Shown piece by piece: positions 16,513 through 25,805 of a DNA stretch of 64,000 nucleotides. Every line of letters begins with the position of its first letter. The stretch's first letter is position 1. This stretch comes from Vibrio japonicus. Lineage in GTDB: Bacteria; Pseudomonadota; Gammaproteobacteria; Enterobacterales; Vibrionaceae. Made by a program: the position numbers and the translations under genes. The stretch lies in assembly GCF_024582835.1 (NCBI RefSeq), contig NZ_CP102097.1, forward strand, positions 682,001-746,000, in the 5' to 3' direction. Under the pieces are notes generated by a model that did no database searches, was not told the origin of the DNA, and saw only the letters and a list, made by a program, of their open reading frames with translations.

Positions 16513-17784
16513 ATGGAGTTATTTCGTAGTGTTATAGGTATCGCTATACTTTTATTTATTGCTTATATTTTTTCCAATAACAAAAAGTTTATCAGTTTAA
16601 GAACCGTGGGAGCCGCCTTATTTCTTCAATTAATGTTAGGTGCATTTATGCTCTATATTCCTGCGGGGAAATGGTTAGTTAATGCCGTAGCAAGTGGTGT
16701 TAACCGTGTCATATCATATAGTGAAGTTGGTAGCTCATTTATTTTTGGTGGACTAGTTAGTCCAAAAATGGATGTTATTTTCGATGGCGCAGGGTTTGTT
16801 TTTGCATTTCGTGTTTTACCTGCCATTATTTTTGTCACCTCCCTTATCTCAATTCTTTATTACTTGGGGGTAATGAAATGGATGATAAACATATTAGGGT
16901 ACTTTTTCCAAAAAGCGATGAAAGTCAGTAAAGTTGAAGCTTTTGCTGCAGTGACGACAATATTTCTTGGTCAGAATGAATTACCTGCAATCCTTAAACC
17001 TTTTATTGGAAAAATGAACCGCAATGAACTCTTCACTGTAATATGTAGTGGTATGGCATCGATTGCGGGGTCTATGCTGATTGGTTATGCCAGTTTAGGG
17101 GTTCCGCTCGAATATCTTTTGGCTGCATCATTAATGGCTATCCCGGGAGGACTGCTTTTTGCCCGGATACTGAGTCCGGCTATGGAAGACTCTAAGGTTG
17201 AATTCAGTCATATTTCATTTAGTGAAAAGCAACCCGCCAGTATTATAGAGGCGGCCGCAAGCGGCGCTATGCTTGGGTTAAAAATTGCTGTCGGGGTAGC
17301 AACAGTAGTTATGGCTTTCGTCGCTCTAATTGCACTGGCCAATGGGATTATTAGTGGTGTCGGAGAGCTCTTTAATCTTCATGATTTAAGCCTTGAGAGA
17401 TTATTTGGCTACATTTTCGCACCCCTAGCTTACTTAATGGGTGTCAGTTGGGACAGCTCAACGTTGGCAGGCAGTTTGATGGGGCAAAAGCTCGCAATTA
17501 ATGAATTTGTAGCTTACGTTAGCTTCAGCCCATACCTGACTGATAATACTAGCATGATTGAGCCAAAGACTATTGCCGTCATTTCATTTGCTTTGTGCGG
17601 TTTTGCAAATTTTGGCTCGATTGCTGTTGTTGTTGGAGCTTTTAGTGCTGTTGCCCCGGATCGTGCGTCTGATATTGCTCGTTTAGGGCTACGCGCTTTA
17701 CTAGCGGCTACGTTATCTAATTTGATGAGCGCCACGATTGCCGGCCTGTTTATTGGTTTAGGCGCCGTCGCAGTTATGTCATGA
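16513..17784 (+). CDS. Concentrative nucleoside transporter (NupC/CNT family)
   Basis: 423 residues from the ATG at 16513, which has AAAGGGA upstream; a longer in-frame start at 16423 lies in the hairpin and is unlikely. About ten hydrophobic helices. CNT landmarks are FVFAFRVLPAIIFVTSLISILYYLGVMKWM, the re-entrant motif FLGQNELPAILKPF, and SFALCGFANFGSIAVVVGAFSAVAP. CNT proteins import nucleosides with protons or sodium across the inner membrane. Its place after psuK-psuG suggests pseudouridine as a main substrate, as for E. coli NupX/PsuT. It overlaps the next gene by 4 bases (ATGA). Confidence 0.92.
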   Translation: MELFRSVIGIAILLFIAYIFSNNKKFISLRTVGAALFLQLMLGAFMLYIPAGKWLVNAVASGVNRVISYSEVGSSFIFGGLVSPKMDVIFDGAGFVFAFRVLPAIIFVTSLISILYYLGVMKWMINILGYFFQKAMKVSKVEAFAAVTTIFLGQNELPAILKPFIGKMNRNELFTVICSGMASIAGSMLIGYASLGVPLEYLLAASLMAIPGGLLFARILSPAMEDSKVEFSHISFSEKQPASIIEAAASGAMLGLKIAVGVATVVMAFVALIALANGIISGVGELFNLHDLSLERLFGYIFAPLAYLMGVSWDSSTLAGSLMGQKLAINEFVAYVSFSPYLTDNTSMIEPKTIAVISFALCGFANFGSIAVVVGAFSAVAPDRASDIARLGLRALLAATLSNLMSATIAGLFIGLGAVAVMS

Positions 17785-18281
17785 ATACACCTGATCGCAC
17801 ATTACTCATTTCCCTAGCACTTACGACAGGATTATTATCCGGTGCTTGGGTTTGGTTGTCAGAGCAGCTTCAGCTGATTAGTTGGGTCGGGTTCTTAGGC
17901 TGTACAACTTATTTTTCAATTCCCCGTCAAGGGCTCTTGGGCTTGATAAGATCAATGGCTGCAAATGTGAGCGGAGTGTTATGGGCAACTTGTGCTTCCT
18001 TATTTACGCTATTTAGTGACCCGCTTTATAGCGCGGTAATAGGCACTGGGCTTGTTTCATTCGTAATGTGTATACAGTCACGCCTGCGTTTACTTTGCTA
18101 CGTTCCCGGAAGCTTTATCGGGGCATCTGCTTTATTCGGTGCTCAGGCCGAAGAAGTGGAAGTGATTGCAACCCTTTGTCTGGGAGGCGTAATGGGTTTT
18201 ATGATGCAAAGTAGCGGACAGCTACTGGTCGATCTCTATCTACGCCTGACAAGGAGATACAAGCAGGAAAGAGTGTATTAA
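17781..18281 (+). CDS. DUF1097 inner-membrane protein
   Basis: 166 residues with about five transmembrane helices (LLISLALTTGLLSGAWVWL, ISWVGFLGCTTYF, NVSGVLWATCASLFTLF, SAVIGTGLVSFVMCI, VIATLCLGGVMGFMMQ). The sequence fits the DUF1097 family (E. coli YcdZ-like), whose function is unknown. It is coupled to the nucleoside transporter by an ATGA overlap, so an accessory role in nucleoside or base transport is possible. No other evidence of function. Confidence 0.75.
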   Translation: MNTPDRTLLISLALTTGLLSGAWVWLSEQLQLISWVGFLGCTTYFSIPRQGLLGLIRSMAANVSGVLWATCASLFTLFSDPLYSAVIGTGLVSFVMCIQSRLRLLCYVPGSFIGASALFGAQAEEVEVIATLCLGGVMGFMMQSSGQLLVDLYLRLTRRYKQERVY

Positions 18282-18434
18282 AGAGCAAAGTTTAGGAAGG
18301 CATTAGGCTTGATGTAGGCCTCACCCTGACTGATACATTTCTTTGTTATTCACTTAATATTAAACCTCATAAGCACTTTATTGGGGAAAACGAACTCAAA
18401 ACAGGTCATCTAATTAAACAACAAGGAGTACTAA

Positions 18435-19382
18435 ATGAGCCGACCTATTATCATTGATTGTGATCCAGGACACGATGATGCCATCGCCTTGATTCTCGCT
18501 TGCGCTTCTCCTGAGCTTGATCTCAAAGCAGTCACTACAAGTGCTGGTAATCAGACCCCAGATAAAACTTTGCATAATGCTTTACGTATCCTCACTTTGT
18601 TGGGTCGGGTAGACATCCCAGTTGCTGGTGGAGCGAAGCAGCCTTTGGCTAATGATCTTATCGTTGCTGATAATGTTCATGGTGAGAGCGGATTAGATGG
18701 CCCAAACCTTCCTGAACCTGAATTCCAATCAGTCCATAAGCATGCAGTCGAATTGATGGCTCAAGTGCTGCGGGATAGTGACCAGCCGGTGACTTTAGTA
18801 CCGACCGGACCGCTTACTAATATTGGGCTGTTACTCTCCACTCATCGCGATCTAATCAATAAGATAGAGCGTATTGTCCTAATGGGAGGGGGTGCTGAAA
18901 CCGGGAATTGGTCCCCTGCTGCGGAATTTAATATCTACGTGGATCCGCAGGCTGCAGATATTGTGTTTAAGTCAGGGGTACCTATCACAATGTGTGGACT
19001 GGATGTCACCCATCGAGCGCAGATTATGAATGAAGATATCAACCAAATTCGGGCTATTGGCAACCCGGTCTCAGATGTCGTCGCAGATTTACTTGATTTC
19101 TTTATGATCTATCATCGGGATCCCAAATGGGGTTTCGATGGGGCGCCTCTGCATGACCCGTGTACAGTCGCCTGGTTATTAAATCCGGGACTTTTTACCG
19201 CTCAGGCGTGTTGGGTTGGTATTGAAACACAAGGAGAGTATACGAAAGGCATGACGGTTGTTGATCGTTACCATTTGACTGGTTATGAAGCGAATGCGAC
19301 AGTCTTGTTTGATCTCGACCGTCAGGGGTTTGTTGAGTTATTGCTTAGTCGATTGAAATTTTACAGTCATACTGAGTCTTAA
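18435..19382 (+). CDS. Inosine-uridine-preferring nucleoside hydrolase
   Basis: 315 residues. The N-terminal calcium-binding motif is [18 protein letters not shown]; further family blocks are [69 protein letters not shown] and the C-terminal [10 protein letters not shown]. The enzyme hydrolyses ribonucleosides to ribose and base; members resemble RihA/RihB. It has a good AAGGAGT ribosome site and lies 153 bases after the DUF1097 gene, so it may have its own promoter but clearly belongs to the same nucleoside-scavenging cluster. A strong hairpin follows. Confidence 0.94.
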   Translation: MSRPIIIDCDPGHDDAIALILACASPELDLKAVTTSAGNQTPDKTLHNALRILTLLGRVDIPVAGGAKQPLANDLIVADNVHGESGLDGPNLPEPEFQSVHKHAVELMAQVLRDSDQPVTLVPTGPLTNIGLLLSTHRDLINKIERIVLMGGGAETGNWSPAAEFNIYVDPQAADIVFKSGVPITMCGLDVTHRAQIMNEDINQIRAIGNPVSDVVADLLDFFMIYHRDPKWGFDGAPLHDPCTVAWLLNPGLFTAQACWVGIETQGEYTKGMTVVDRYHLTGYEANATVLFDLDRQGFVELLLSRLKFYSHTES

Positions 19383-19441
19383 TGGCTTACCCTTTATAAG
19401 TTATCCAATGATGACCTCTTGAAGAGGCCGTTTTATTGCAC

Positions 19442-19487
19442 AAAGGTGTTTTGGGGAAGAAGTAAGTTTCTTCGCAAAACACTTTTG
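19442..19487. terminator. Terminator-like hairpin after the nucleoside hydrolase
   Basis: A stem AAAGGTGTTTTG (19442-19453) pairs with CAAAACACTTTT (19475-19486) with one mismatch, and an inner GAAGAA/TTCTTC extension. It has A- and T-rich ends and closes the pseudouridine/nucleoside cluster. Confidence 0.7.
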
Positions 19488-19787
19488 CATGAACATTCAT
19501 ATTAATTGAATATCGACCACTACTTGCAACAAAGCGATATCCAACTGCAAGATGAGCACGGTCCTCACTTAACTCAATGCCTACAGTTTCTGGTAAGGCT
19601 CAGATCAAGCATAAATCAGCCTCCCTGGTAGTCACACCTGAAGATCTAAGCATGGCTTCCCCTTAAATCTCGGTTCGTTGATGTAAAAACCGGATTAGGT
19701 ATGCACCTAGTCCTTTGTTTTCTTTCTATACTTTATCTTGGTTTCATCTCCTTACTCTCTTCATTCATGAACCAAAAGGATATAAGT
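19488..19787. other. Non-coding stretch, possible gene remnant
   Basis: No intact gene. On the minus strand one frame is open for about 70 codons through LPETVGIELSEDRAHLAVGYRFVASSGRYSINMNVHAKVFCEE, with a stop codon just upstream. It looks protein-like but has no identified start and is not a family I recognise. It may be a decayed gene at the border of the inserted nucleoside cluster. The ribosome site of the next gene lies at 19774-19780. Confidence 0.3.
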
Positions 19788-20180
19788 ATGTTCCTAGATT
19801 ACTTTGCCCTCGTTCTGCTGGTCTTTGTCGCACTGGTGATCTTCTACGGCATTATTGTGATTCATGACATCCCCTATGAGATAGCGAAAAGCCGTGAGCA
19901 CCCTCATCAAGATGCCATTCACTACGCGGGGTGGGTTAGTCTGTTTACCCTTCACGCGCTGTGGCCGTTTCTTTGGATCTGGGCGACGCTGTGGCGAAAA
20001 GAACGGGGGTGGGGTTTTCAGAAGCTGCAAGCAGAACAACACGATATTCACCATCGCGTTGATGTGTTAATCGATCAGGTGGAGCGATTACAAGCTGAAG
20101 TTAAGGCACTAAAAGCCCAACAAGCGACGCCAGAGCGCGCACCGAACCCAGATGCTGAACGTGGCGAGGAGGAAAACTGA
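19788..20180 (+). CDS. DUF3302 (YiaW-like) inner-membrane protein
   Basis: 130 residues from the ATG at 19788 with AAAAGGA before it; the longer frame from 19701 is not conserved with the family. It matches E. coli YiaW: MFLDYFALVLLVFVALVIFYGIIVIHDIPYEIAKSREHPHQDAIHYAGWVSLFTLHALWPFLWIWATLWR. Two transmembrane helices are followed by a cytoplasmic coiled coil (HHRVDVLIDQVERLQAEVKALKAQ). Its stop overlaps the next start (TGATG). YiaW and the HlyD-like YiaV are a conserved pair, thought to act together in export; the substrate is unknown. Confidence 0.88.
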   Translation: MFLDYFALVLLVFVALVIFYGIIVIHDIPYEIAKSREHPHQDAIHYAGWVSLFTLHALWPFLWIWATLWRKERGWGFQKLQAEQHDIHHRVDVLIDQVERLQAEVKALKAQQATPERAPNPDAERGEEEN

Positions 20181-21310
20181 TGGATCTATTGCTCATACTG
20201 ACTTATGCCGCCATCTGTATCACCATTTTCAAAGTTTTTAAGATCCCCTTGAACAAATGGACTGTACCTACTGCTGTGCTCGGTGGCGTGGTGTTGATTG
20301 GCACCTTAATCCTTTTGATGAATTACAACCACCCTTTTACTCAACTCGGCAACCAAGTCTTTTCATCCACACCGATTGTCTCGGGTGTGCGTGGACGTGT
20401 GATTGACGTGCCAGTGAAACCCAATCAAGCACTGAAAAAAGACGATGTGCTATTTAAGATAGACCCTATCCCTTACGAGGCGGAAGTCGAGAAAATTAAA
20501 GCGCAGATTAAAGAAGCAAGCCAAAGTGCGCTTGGACTCGAATCGGAGTTGCAGGCCGAGATAGCGCAAGAAGCGCAAGCCGTGGCAGAACGCGACAAAG
20601 CGAAACGCGAGTTCGACCGCTACAGACGAGGCTTTGAGAAAGGCGCGTTTACTGAACAGCAACTCGATACCAGAAGACAGGCGTATAAAGCCTCTCAAGC
20701 TGCGCTGGAAGCCGCCAAAGCTCGAGTCGAGCTGGCTCAGTTGTCACTGGATTCAGAAATTGGTGGTGAAAACACCACTGTTGCACGCCTGCTGGCCGAA
20801 CTGCGCCAAGCCGAGTTCAACCTTGAGCAAACAGTGGTTTACGCTCCTACCGATGGTTTTGCGACTCAGTTAGCGCTCAGACCTGGGGTGATGGCCGTTC
20901 CCCTACCACTTGCTCCGGTCATGACCTTTGTTCATACAGAAGACGTCATTTACGCTGCTGCGTTCAGACAAAACTCACTGCAACGACTGCAACCCGGTTT
21001 TGAGGCAGAGTTCCTGTTCCGTGCCATACCCGGCAAAGTGTTCAAAGGGGAAGTGATTGACGTACTGCCAGCAATCGGCGAAAGCCAGTTTCAGGCCAGA
21101 GGCTCGCTGGTTGGGACAGAAGCCCTGAGAACCAGTGGCCGCGTATTTGTCACCCTAAGAATTAATGACGACTTATCCCAATACCATTTGCCATTAGGGA
21201 CGGCAGTAGAAGTGGCCGTCTATTCCGATCAATTCAGCCACGTCTCAATTATGCGTAAAGTACTGATTCGGATGAAGAGCTGGCAAAACTATCTCTATTT
21301 GGATCACTAG
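20180..21310 (+). CDS. HlyD-family membrane fusion protein (YiaV-like)
   Basis: 376 residues. Two hydrophobic N-terminal segments (LLLILTYAAICITIFKVF and TAVLGGVVLIGTLILLM) are followed by the half-lipoyl motif SGVRGRVIDVPVKPNQALKKDDVLFKIDP, a long alpha-helical hairpin (about 100-210, rich in A, E, K and Q) and the second lipoyl/beta-barrel part YAPTDGFATQLALRPGVMAVP. This is the periplasmic adaptor fold of tripartite efflux systems (EmrA/YiaV-like). It is translationally coupled to the DUF3302 gene. No ABC, MFS or RND pump and no outer-membrane channel is adjacent. Confidence 0.9.
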   Translation: MDLLLILTYAAICITIFKVFKIPLNKWTVPTAVLGGVVLIGTLILLMNYNHPFTQLGNQVFSSTPIVSGVRGRVIDVPVKPNQALKKDDVLFKIDPIPYEAEVEKIKAQIKEASQSALGLESELQAEIAQEAQAVAERDKAKREFDRYRRGFEKGAFTEQQLDTRRQAYKASQAALEAAKARVELAQLSLDSEIGGENTTVARLLAELRQAEFNLEQTVVYAPTDGFATQLALRPGVMAVPLPLAPVMTFVHTEDVIYAAAFRQNSLQRLQPGFEAEFLFRAIPGKVFKGEVIDVLPAIGESQFQARGSLVGTEALRTSGRVFVTLRINDDLSQYHLPLGTAVEVAVYSDQFSHVSIMRKVLIRMKSWQNYLYLDH

Positions 21311-21367
21311 ACAAACACAGCCCTACCCTCCCGACTGGGAGAGTGGGGCAAACCGATACCGGGTGGG

Positions 21368-21724
21368 TTAAGCCAAATTAAGAAAGAGCTCGTCGTCGGT
21401 CATGTATTTGTGTTTAGGACCTAAGTTACGCAAATGCATAAACATAAAATCGGGAAAACCTGGCGCAAGCAAATCGTTAGGCAGCCAAACAATGCCCCCA
21501 ACAAACACGTACTTCCCTTGCTTTTCCTCACTATGAAGTGGATTATTTATCTCCGTTGACAGCTCGGGTCTCACCCCTTCAACCACACAGACGATCTGCC
21601 CTTTGGCGACCCCAACAACCCGTTTGACTAAGTTTGCTTTGATGCCACACTTCCATGCCTGACGAGTCGCCATCTCAAATCCATACTTTCGGACATTTTT
21701 GTGGATATTTACGATCAAATTCAC
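21368..21724 (-). CDS. Hypothetical protein, 118 residues
   Basis: I do not recognise the family. It starts with GTG at 21724 preceded by TAGGAA. There is no signal peptide or membrane helix; the sequence is mixed alpha/beta, with VVGVAKGQIVCVVEGVRPEL and YVFVGGIVWLPNDLLAPGFPDFMFMHLRNLG. It is convergent with the HlyD-family gene and divergent from the chemoreceptor. Codon use looks normal and the frame is closed over by no better candidate, so I believe it is real. Confidence 0.65.
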   Translation of the reverse strand: MNLIVNIHKNVRKYGFEMATRQAWKCGIKANLVKRVVGVAKGQIVCVVEGVRPELSTEINNPLHSEEKQGKYVFVGGIVWLPNDLLAPGFPDFMFMHLRNLGPKHKYMTDDELFLNLA

Positions 21725-22025
21725 TTGTGTGTTCCTAATTCAGGATCGGATGCGATCAGAGTAATTTTCCTGCTCCGCGATTGCGAGGGAGCGATGACGG
21801 TCTATTCTCGCTCGGTGAAAATACATAAATAGACAACCCCTTCAGTCTCGCACGTCATTTACCCATCAATATAGATCAATATCTCACAATTGATATTTAC
21901 AACCCGAGCAATTACAAATTTATTTGAAATAAATCTCATAAAAACACAACATTTAGCGATAATTTTATATAGTCATAAATACCTTATCTGACTTTTGTGA
22001 TAGGGAACACACATAGGATGTACAC
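21725..22025. promoter_or_regulatory. Intergenic region upstream of the chemoreceptor
   Basis: About 300 bases with no gene. The half nearest the receptor is AT-rich. A GCGATAA element (about 21955-21961) resembles the -10 of a sigma-28 flagellar promoter, but no TAAA-type -35 occurs at the right distance, so I do not call a promoter. Confidence 0.35.
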
Positions 22026-23459
22026 ATGAAAGAAGTAGACTTTCGAACGATCGACAGGCTGTTTATTAAAATGTCGATTAACGACAAGTTTTGGGTCATT
22101 CTGGCCCTATTCCTAGTTACGGTGACTTTTCTCGCTGGAAGCCGCTACATTTCAACTGTCGATCATGCCAATTTATCTGCAATACAAAGCGCAGAATCCA
22201 AACTCGAAGGTATGCTCGCGACGGGAACCCCAGCAACCCTAGGGTCACAAAGCAATCTATCCGTGGTTTCTAGCATTCAAGACTCAGGCATCAAAAATGG
22301 CCTGGTGACGGTTTTCAAATCCTCGCGTGACGGCACTCGCTATCAATTGACGCACAATGCGCAGTCAGAAATCGATAACATCCAAACCCAAGCCCGAAAC
22401 ACCTTTTTACTGAGTTACCTTTGGGCTCTCCCATTTGCCCTGTTTTGCTACTGGGTTTCAACGTTCATCGGCGGTGCATTGTGGGTGCTATACACAACGA
22501 CTCAACGCATCGGGGAAGGCGATTTAACATCTCGACTCGGATTTCATCCAGGACGTGATGAATTCGGCACGATTGGTTGTGCATTGGACAAAGCGATGGA
22601 TACGCTTAGCGATTTGGTGGTTAACGTCAAACAGAATACTCAAACCTTAACCGATACCTCAGCCTCTTTTGAAGAAGAGATGAAACACAGCGAGTCACAA
22701 GTGCGCAACCAGTACGCGTCATTGGACTCTGTAGCGACCGCGATGGAACAGATGACGGCATCAGCGAGAGAAGTGTCAGTGATTTCACAGCAAGCAACGC
22801 AGCAAACCGAAAATGACTCACAACATATTGAAGGCAGCCACAAACGTGTGCAGTCCGCAATTCAAGAGATCGACACACTCTCAGACTACATCGCTCAAAC
22901 GTCCAGCTCTGTCACCAGTCTGAACGAAAATACGACCCAGATTAATGAAGTGATCACCACTATTAATGCGATTTCAGAGCAAACCAACCTGCTGGCTCTC
23001 AACGCGGCCATTGAAGCGGCACGCGCTGGTGAGCAAGGCCGAGGCTTTGCAGTAGTGGCTGATGAAGTGCGAACGCTCGCAAGCCGGACTCAGGCCGCGA
23101 CGGTCGAAATTCAGACGATGATTGAGAAGTTACAGACTGAGAGCCACAACATCGCGTCGATCACGTCAAAAACCGTCTCTCAAGCACAAACCAGTAGTGA
23201 GCTTGTCGCCGAGATCGGCCGCAATGTGCAGGCGATTGCCGAATCGGCTCACGCGCTGACAGATATGAGTATTCAGATCTCGACCTCTGCGGAAGAGCAA
23301 AGTGCTGTGGCCAATGACATAGCCGCAGAGCTCACCGACATTCGAGCTCACTCCAACGCGTTAAGAGCTGGGGCCGAGCAATCATCATCAGGTATCGCAG
23401 AACTGACTCAGACTGCTAAATCGTTGTCTGAAATCCTCAAACAGTACCGCACTCAATAA
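22026..23459 (+). CDS. Methyl-accepting chemotaxis protein
   Basis: 477 residues. TM1 is about residues 23-43 ([21 protein letters not shown]), a short ~90-residue periplasmic region follows, and TM2 is about 132-158 ([29 protein letters not shown]). A HAMP segment ([25 protein letters not shown]) leads to the signalling hairpin with the invariant tip [35 protein letters not shown]. The periplasmic region is too short for Cache or four-helix sensors of normal size, so the ligand is unclear. The C-terminus lacks an NWETF-type pentapeptide. Monocistronic; its 3' end meets ferredoxin reductase at a shared inverted repeat. Confidence 0.95.
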   Translation: MKEVDFRTIDRLFIKMSINDKFWVILALFLVTVTFLAGSRYISTVDHANLSAIQSAESKLEGMLATGTPATLGSQSNLSVVSSIQDSGIKNGLVTVFKSSRDGTRYQLTHNAQSEIDNIQTQARNTFLLSYLWALPFALFCYWVSTFIGGALWVLYTTTQRIGEGDLTSRLGFHPGRDEFGTIGCALDKAMDTLSDLVVNVKQNTQTLTDTSASFEEEMKHSESQVRNQYASLDSVATAMEQMTASAREVSVISQQATQQTENDSQHIEGSHKRVQSAIQEIDTLSDYIAQTSSSVTSLNENTTQINEVITTINAISEQTNLLALNAAIEAARAGEQGRGFAVVADEVRTLASRTQAATVEIQTMIEKLQTESHNIASITSKTVSQAQTSSELVAEIGRNVQAIAESAHALTDMSIQISTSAEEQSAVANDIAAELTDIRAHSNALRAGAEQSSSGIAELTQTAKSLSEILKQYRTQ

Positions 23460-23484
23460 CCTAGGATCAGTTGACCTAGCAAAT

Positions 23485-23522
23485 TTGTACGAACGTTATA
23501 ACTACCAATAACGTTCGTACAA
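23485..23522. terminator. Perfect 15-bp inverted repeat between chemoreceptor and fpr
   Basis: Arms TTGTACGAACGTTAT (23485-23499) and ATAACGTTCGTACAA (23508-23522) are perfectly complementary with an 8-base loop. It likely terminates both convergent genes. The right arm and loop contain the last codons and stop (23502) of the ferredoxin reductase, so this repeat is partly coding. No strong T-run follows on either side. Confidence 0.65.
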
Positions 23523-24266
23523 TATATTTCCACCCGTCGCTTGCCGATATTTCTCTAACCCACTTTCCGTCAGCACTGCTATGGTTTCTTTGATCATATC
23601 GGGGTTACCACACAGCATTGCGAAACTGTCTTTCGGGCTTAACGCCACACCTGATTTTTCCTGCAAAGTCCGCTGCTGCAACAGCTGTGGAATACGGCCA
23701 CGCAATACATTAGGAATTTGCTCTCTGGAGACGATGGGGAGATAGGTCAATCTGCCTTCATATTGCTGGATAAGCTGCTCAATCAAATACTGGTAAACGA
23801 GTTCGCGTTCACGCCGAACAGCATGGACCAAAACAATGTTCTCGCAACTTGGGCGAAAGTTAATATCGTCCAGCAAGGACAAAAACGGCCCGATTCCCGT
23901 TCCGGTTGCGAGCAGCCACAAATTCTCGGTCGATTTAGGAATACTGCGGAAGATAAGATCGCCATGCGCACGTTCGCCCACGTAAATCTCATCGCCTTCT
24001 TTAAGATTCTGCAAGCGGTGAGACAATACGCCCTCTGGATGGGCGACGATAAGAAACTCAAGCATGTCGCTACTGTTTAACGGAGCATTAACGATGGAGT
24101 ACGGGCGGCTGACCAGTTCACCATTTTCGCTCAGTAACGCAAGCTTAGTGTATTGACCCGCTTCAAAACTCAAAGACGCCCCTGTTACTCTTAAGCTAAA
24201 CACATCGGCAGTCCAGTCGATACGACGCTCCACCTTAGCCATGGTAAAACCTTTGGGTACACTCAT
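23502..24266 (-). CDS. fpr: Ferredoxin-NADP reductase
   Basis: 254 residues of the FNR family, a flavoprotein that moves electrons between NADPH and ferredoxin or flavodoxin. FAD-binding motif RPYSIVNAP, NADP-binding LATGTGIGPFLSLL, and the C-terminal CGNPDMIKE...ERYW, whose terminal aromatic matches bacterial Fpr. I chose the ATG at 24266, seven bases after GGAGG; a GTG lies one codon upstream. Monocistronic, divergent from the DUF445 gene. Oxidative-stress control is usual for fpr in enterobacteria, but I see no SoxS box that I can defend. Confidence 0.93.
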   Translation of the reverse strand: MSVPKGFTMAKVERRIDWTADVFSLRVTGASLSFEAGQYTKLALLSENGELVSRPYSIVNAPLNSSDMLEFLIVAHPEGVLSHRLQNLKEGDEIYVGERAHGDLIFRSIPKSTENLWLLATGTGIGPFLSLLDDINFRPSCENIVLVHAVRRERELVYQYLIEQLIQQYEGRLTYLPIVSREQIPNVLRGRIPQLLQQRTLQEKSGVALSPKDSFAMLCGNPDMIKETIAVLTESGLEKYRQATGGNILYERYW

Positions 24267-24461
24267 CACAGTTCCTCCAACCGTTCATCTTGCTTTAAAC
24301 GTTACGCCTACTGCTTGAGTATGTAAAATCCCTTGTTTACCAAACCATTGTTGGTCACATTTTTCTAACATTAACCACTCTAACTGTAGTAGAAACTGTT
24401 TTCTCTATTCCTAACCATTTGCGATATACTGCGCGCTTTCTATCTAATCTAATTATTAGCA

Positions 24462-25166
24462 ATGAATAAGAGCTTACTGACGAATATCATCGCCCTTTCT
24501 CTCCTTGCGGGCGGCTACCAAACGGACAATCAAATCGCTTTCTATGCCGGTCTATTTGCCTTTTCCGGAGCAATCACTAATTGGCTTGCCATTCACATGT
24601 TGTTTGAAAAGGTACCCGGTTTATACGGTTCAGGTGTTATCCCTGCACGTTTTGAAGAGTTCAAGCGAGCGATTAAAAACTTGATGATGGAGCAGTTCTT
24701 CACTCAAGAAAACATCGATAAGTTCTTAAGCCAAGAGATGTCGAGTGGTAAAACATTAGAGCTAGAACCGATTATCAACAAAGTCGATTTCAATCCAACA
24801 TTCGACTCATTAGTCGATGTTCTTGCGGCGTCTTCGTTTGGGGGAATGCTGGAAATGTTTGGCGGTGCACAAGCACTTCAACCGTTAAAAGAGCCCTTTG
24901 TTGATAAGATGAAGGAAGCAATGGCAGAGATCAGCCAAAGCGAAAACGTGAAACAAGCACTTAAAGAGCAGCTAGAATCACCAGCGATGATGAGTGAGAT
25001 TGAATCAAACATTGAAGCGATCATTGACCAAAGACTGAACGAGTTAACGCCTCAGCTCGTGAAAGAAATGGTGCAAAAAATGATTAAGCAGCACCTTGGC
25101 TGGTTGGTTGTTTGGGGTGGTGTTTTTGGTGGCTTAATTGGTATCGCGTCTTCGTTTATCGCTTAA
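24462..25166 (+). CDS. DUF445 family inner-membrane protein
   Basis: 234 residues. The N-terminus has two hydrophobic segments with NWLAIHMLFEKVPGLYGSGVIPARFEEFKRAIKNLMMEQFF, the signature of DUF445; the C-terminus has a single helix (LVVWGGVFGGLIGIASSFIA). The middle is a long charged helical region, so the protein is probably anchored at both ends. The family's function is not established. Monocistronic, with a good terminator 28 bases after the stop. The start at 24462 is an ATG, but its ribosome site is weak. Confidence 0.85.
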   Translation: MNKSLLTNIIALSLLAGGYQTDNQIAFYAGLFAFSGAITNWLAIHMLFEKVPGLYGSGVIPARFEEFKRAIKNLMMEQFFTQENIDKFLSQEMSSGKTLELEPIINKVDFNPTFDSLVDVLAASSFGGMLEMFGGAQALQPLKEPFVDKMKEAMAEISQSENVKQALKEQLESPAMMSEIESNIEAIIDQRLNELTPQLVKEMVQKMIKQHLGWLVVWGGVFGGLIGIASSFIA

Positions 25167-25193
25167 TAACAATAACCACAACACAAACTTAGA

Positions 25194-25216
25194 GGGAAGC
25201 CACGGCTTCCCTTTTT
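25194..25216 (+). terminator. Rho-independent terminator after the DUF445 gene
   Basis: GGGAAGC (25194-25200) pairs with GCTTCCC (25205-25211) around a 4-base loop, followed by TTTTT. It may also serve the convergent Lrp-type gene, whose stop is at 25222. Confidence 0.85.
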
Positions 25217-25221
25217 AATTA

Positions 25222-25698
25222 TTACAACTTCGCAATTAAATCTGCATTCACACCAAAGCTGGTTTTATGCTCTTCGATCACCACTTCACTACGTGTCTGG
25301 ATAACACCTGGAAGCGTGCCTAACTTGGCAGACATAAAGTTCTGGTAGGCTTTCATATCTTTGACTCGGACTTTAATCATTGTGTCGAAGTCACCAGACA
25401 ACGAGTAACATTCTTCAATTTCTGGCATGTCTTCAACGGCCTTAGCGAACTTATCAAAGATAGAAAAGCTGGTTTGATCCAAACGAATATGAATAAATAC
25501 CTGAACATCCAAGCCAAGCTTTTCAGGATTGAGTTCGGCGTGGTAGCCCTTGATGTAGCCTTCTTTTTCAAGGCGTTTTACTCGGTCTGAACAAGGGGAA
25601 GTGGTCAAGTTAACTTGTTTCGCTAACTCAACAATAGGCAATCGGCCTTTGAGGTTTAGAGTTCGTAAAATTTCGCGGTCGATTCTGTCTAAGTCCAT
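25222..25698 (-). CDS. Lrp/AsnC-family transcriptional regulator
   Basis: 158 residues. The N-terminal helix-turn-helix (LDRIDREILRTLNLKGRLPIVELAKQVNLTTSPCSDRVKRLEKEGYIKGY) is followed by a RAM effector-binding domain (about 65-155, with VQVFIHIRLDQ and YSLSGDFDTMIKVRVKDMKAY). The GDFD motif is typical. Family members sense amino acids. It lies 0.5 kb from putP, so control of proline or other amino acid uptake is possible, but the divergent AraC regulator next to putA is the better candidate for put control. Confidence 0.93.
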   Translation of the reverse strand: MDLDRIDREILRTLNLKGRLPIVELAKQVNLTTSPCSDRVKRLEKEGYIKGYHAELNPEKLGLDVQVFIHIRLDQTSFSIFDKFAKAVEDMPEIEECYSLSGDFDTMIKVRVKDMKAYQNFMSAKLGTLPGVIQTRSEVVIEEHKTSFGVNADLIAKL

Positions 25699-25805
25699 TT
25701 AACGCTCTTGTGATTATCTTTGCTTTTCCGCTAATAATAATCCAAAAGCACTAGATACACCTAGCGCCAATTCGTATCAATATTGGGGCAGTTTTCGAGT
25801 CCCGA

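Noticed and set aside
21935..21965. Sigma-28 flagellar promoter for the chemoreceptor
   Set aside because: A GCGATAA box is present but no TAAA-type -35 is at the right distance.
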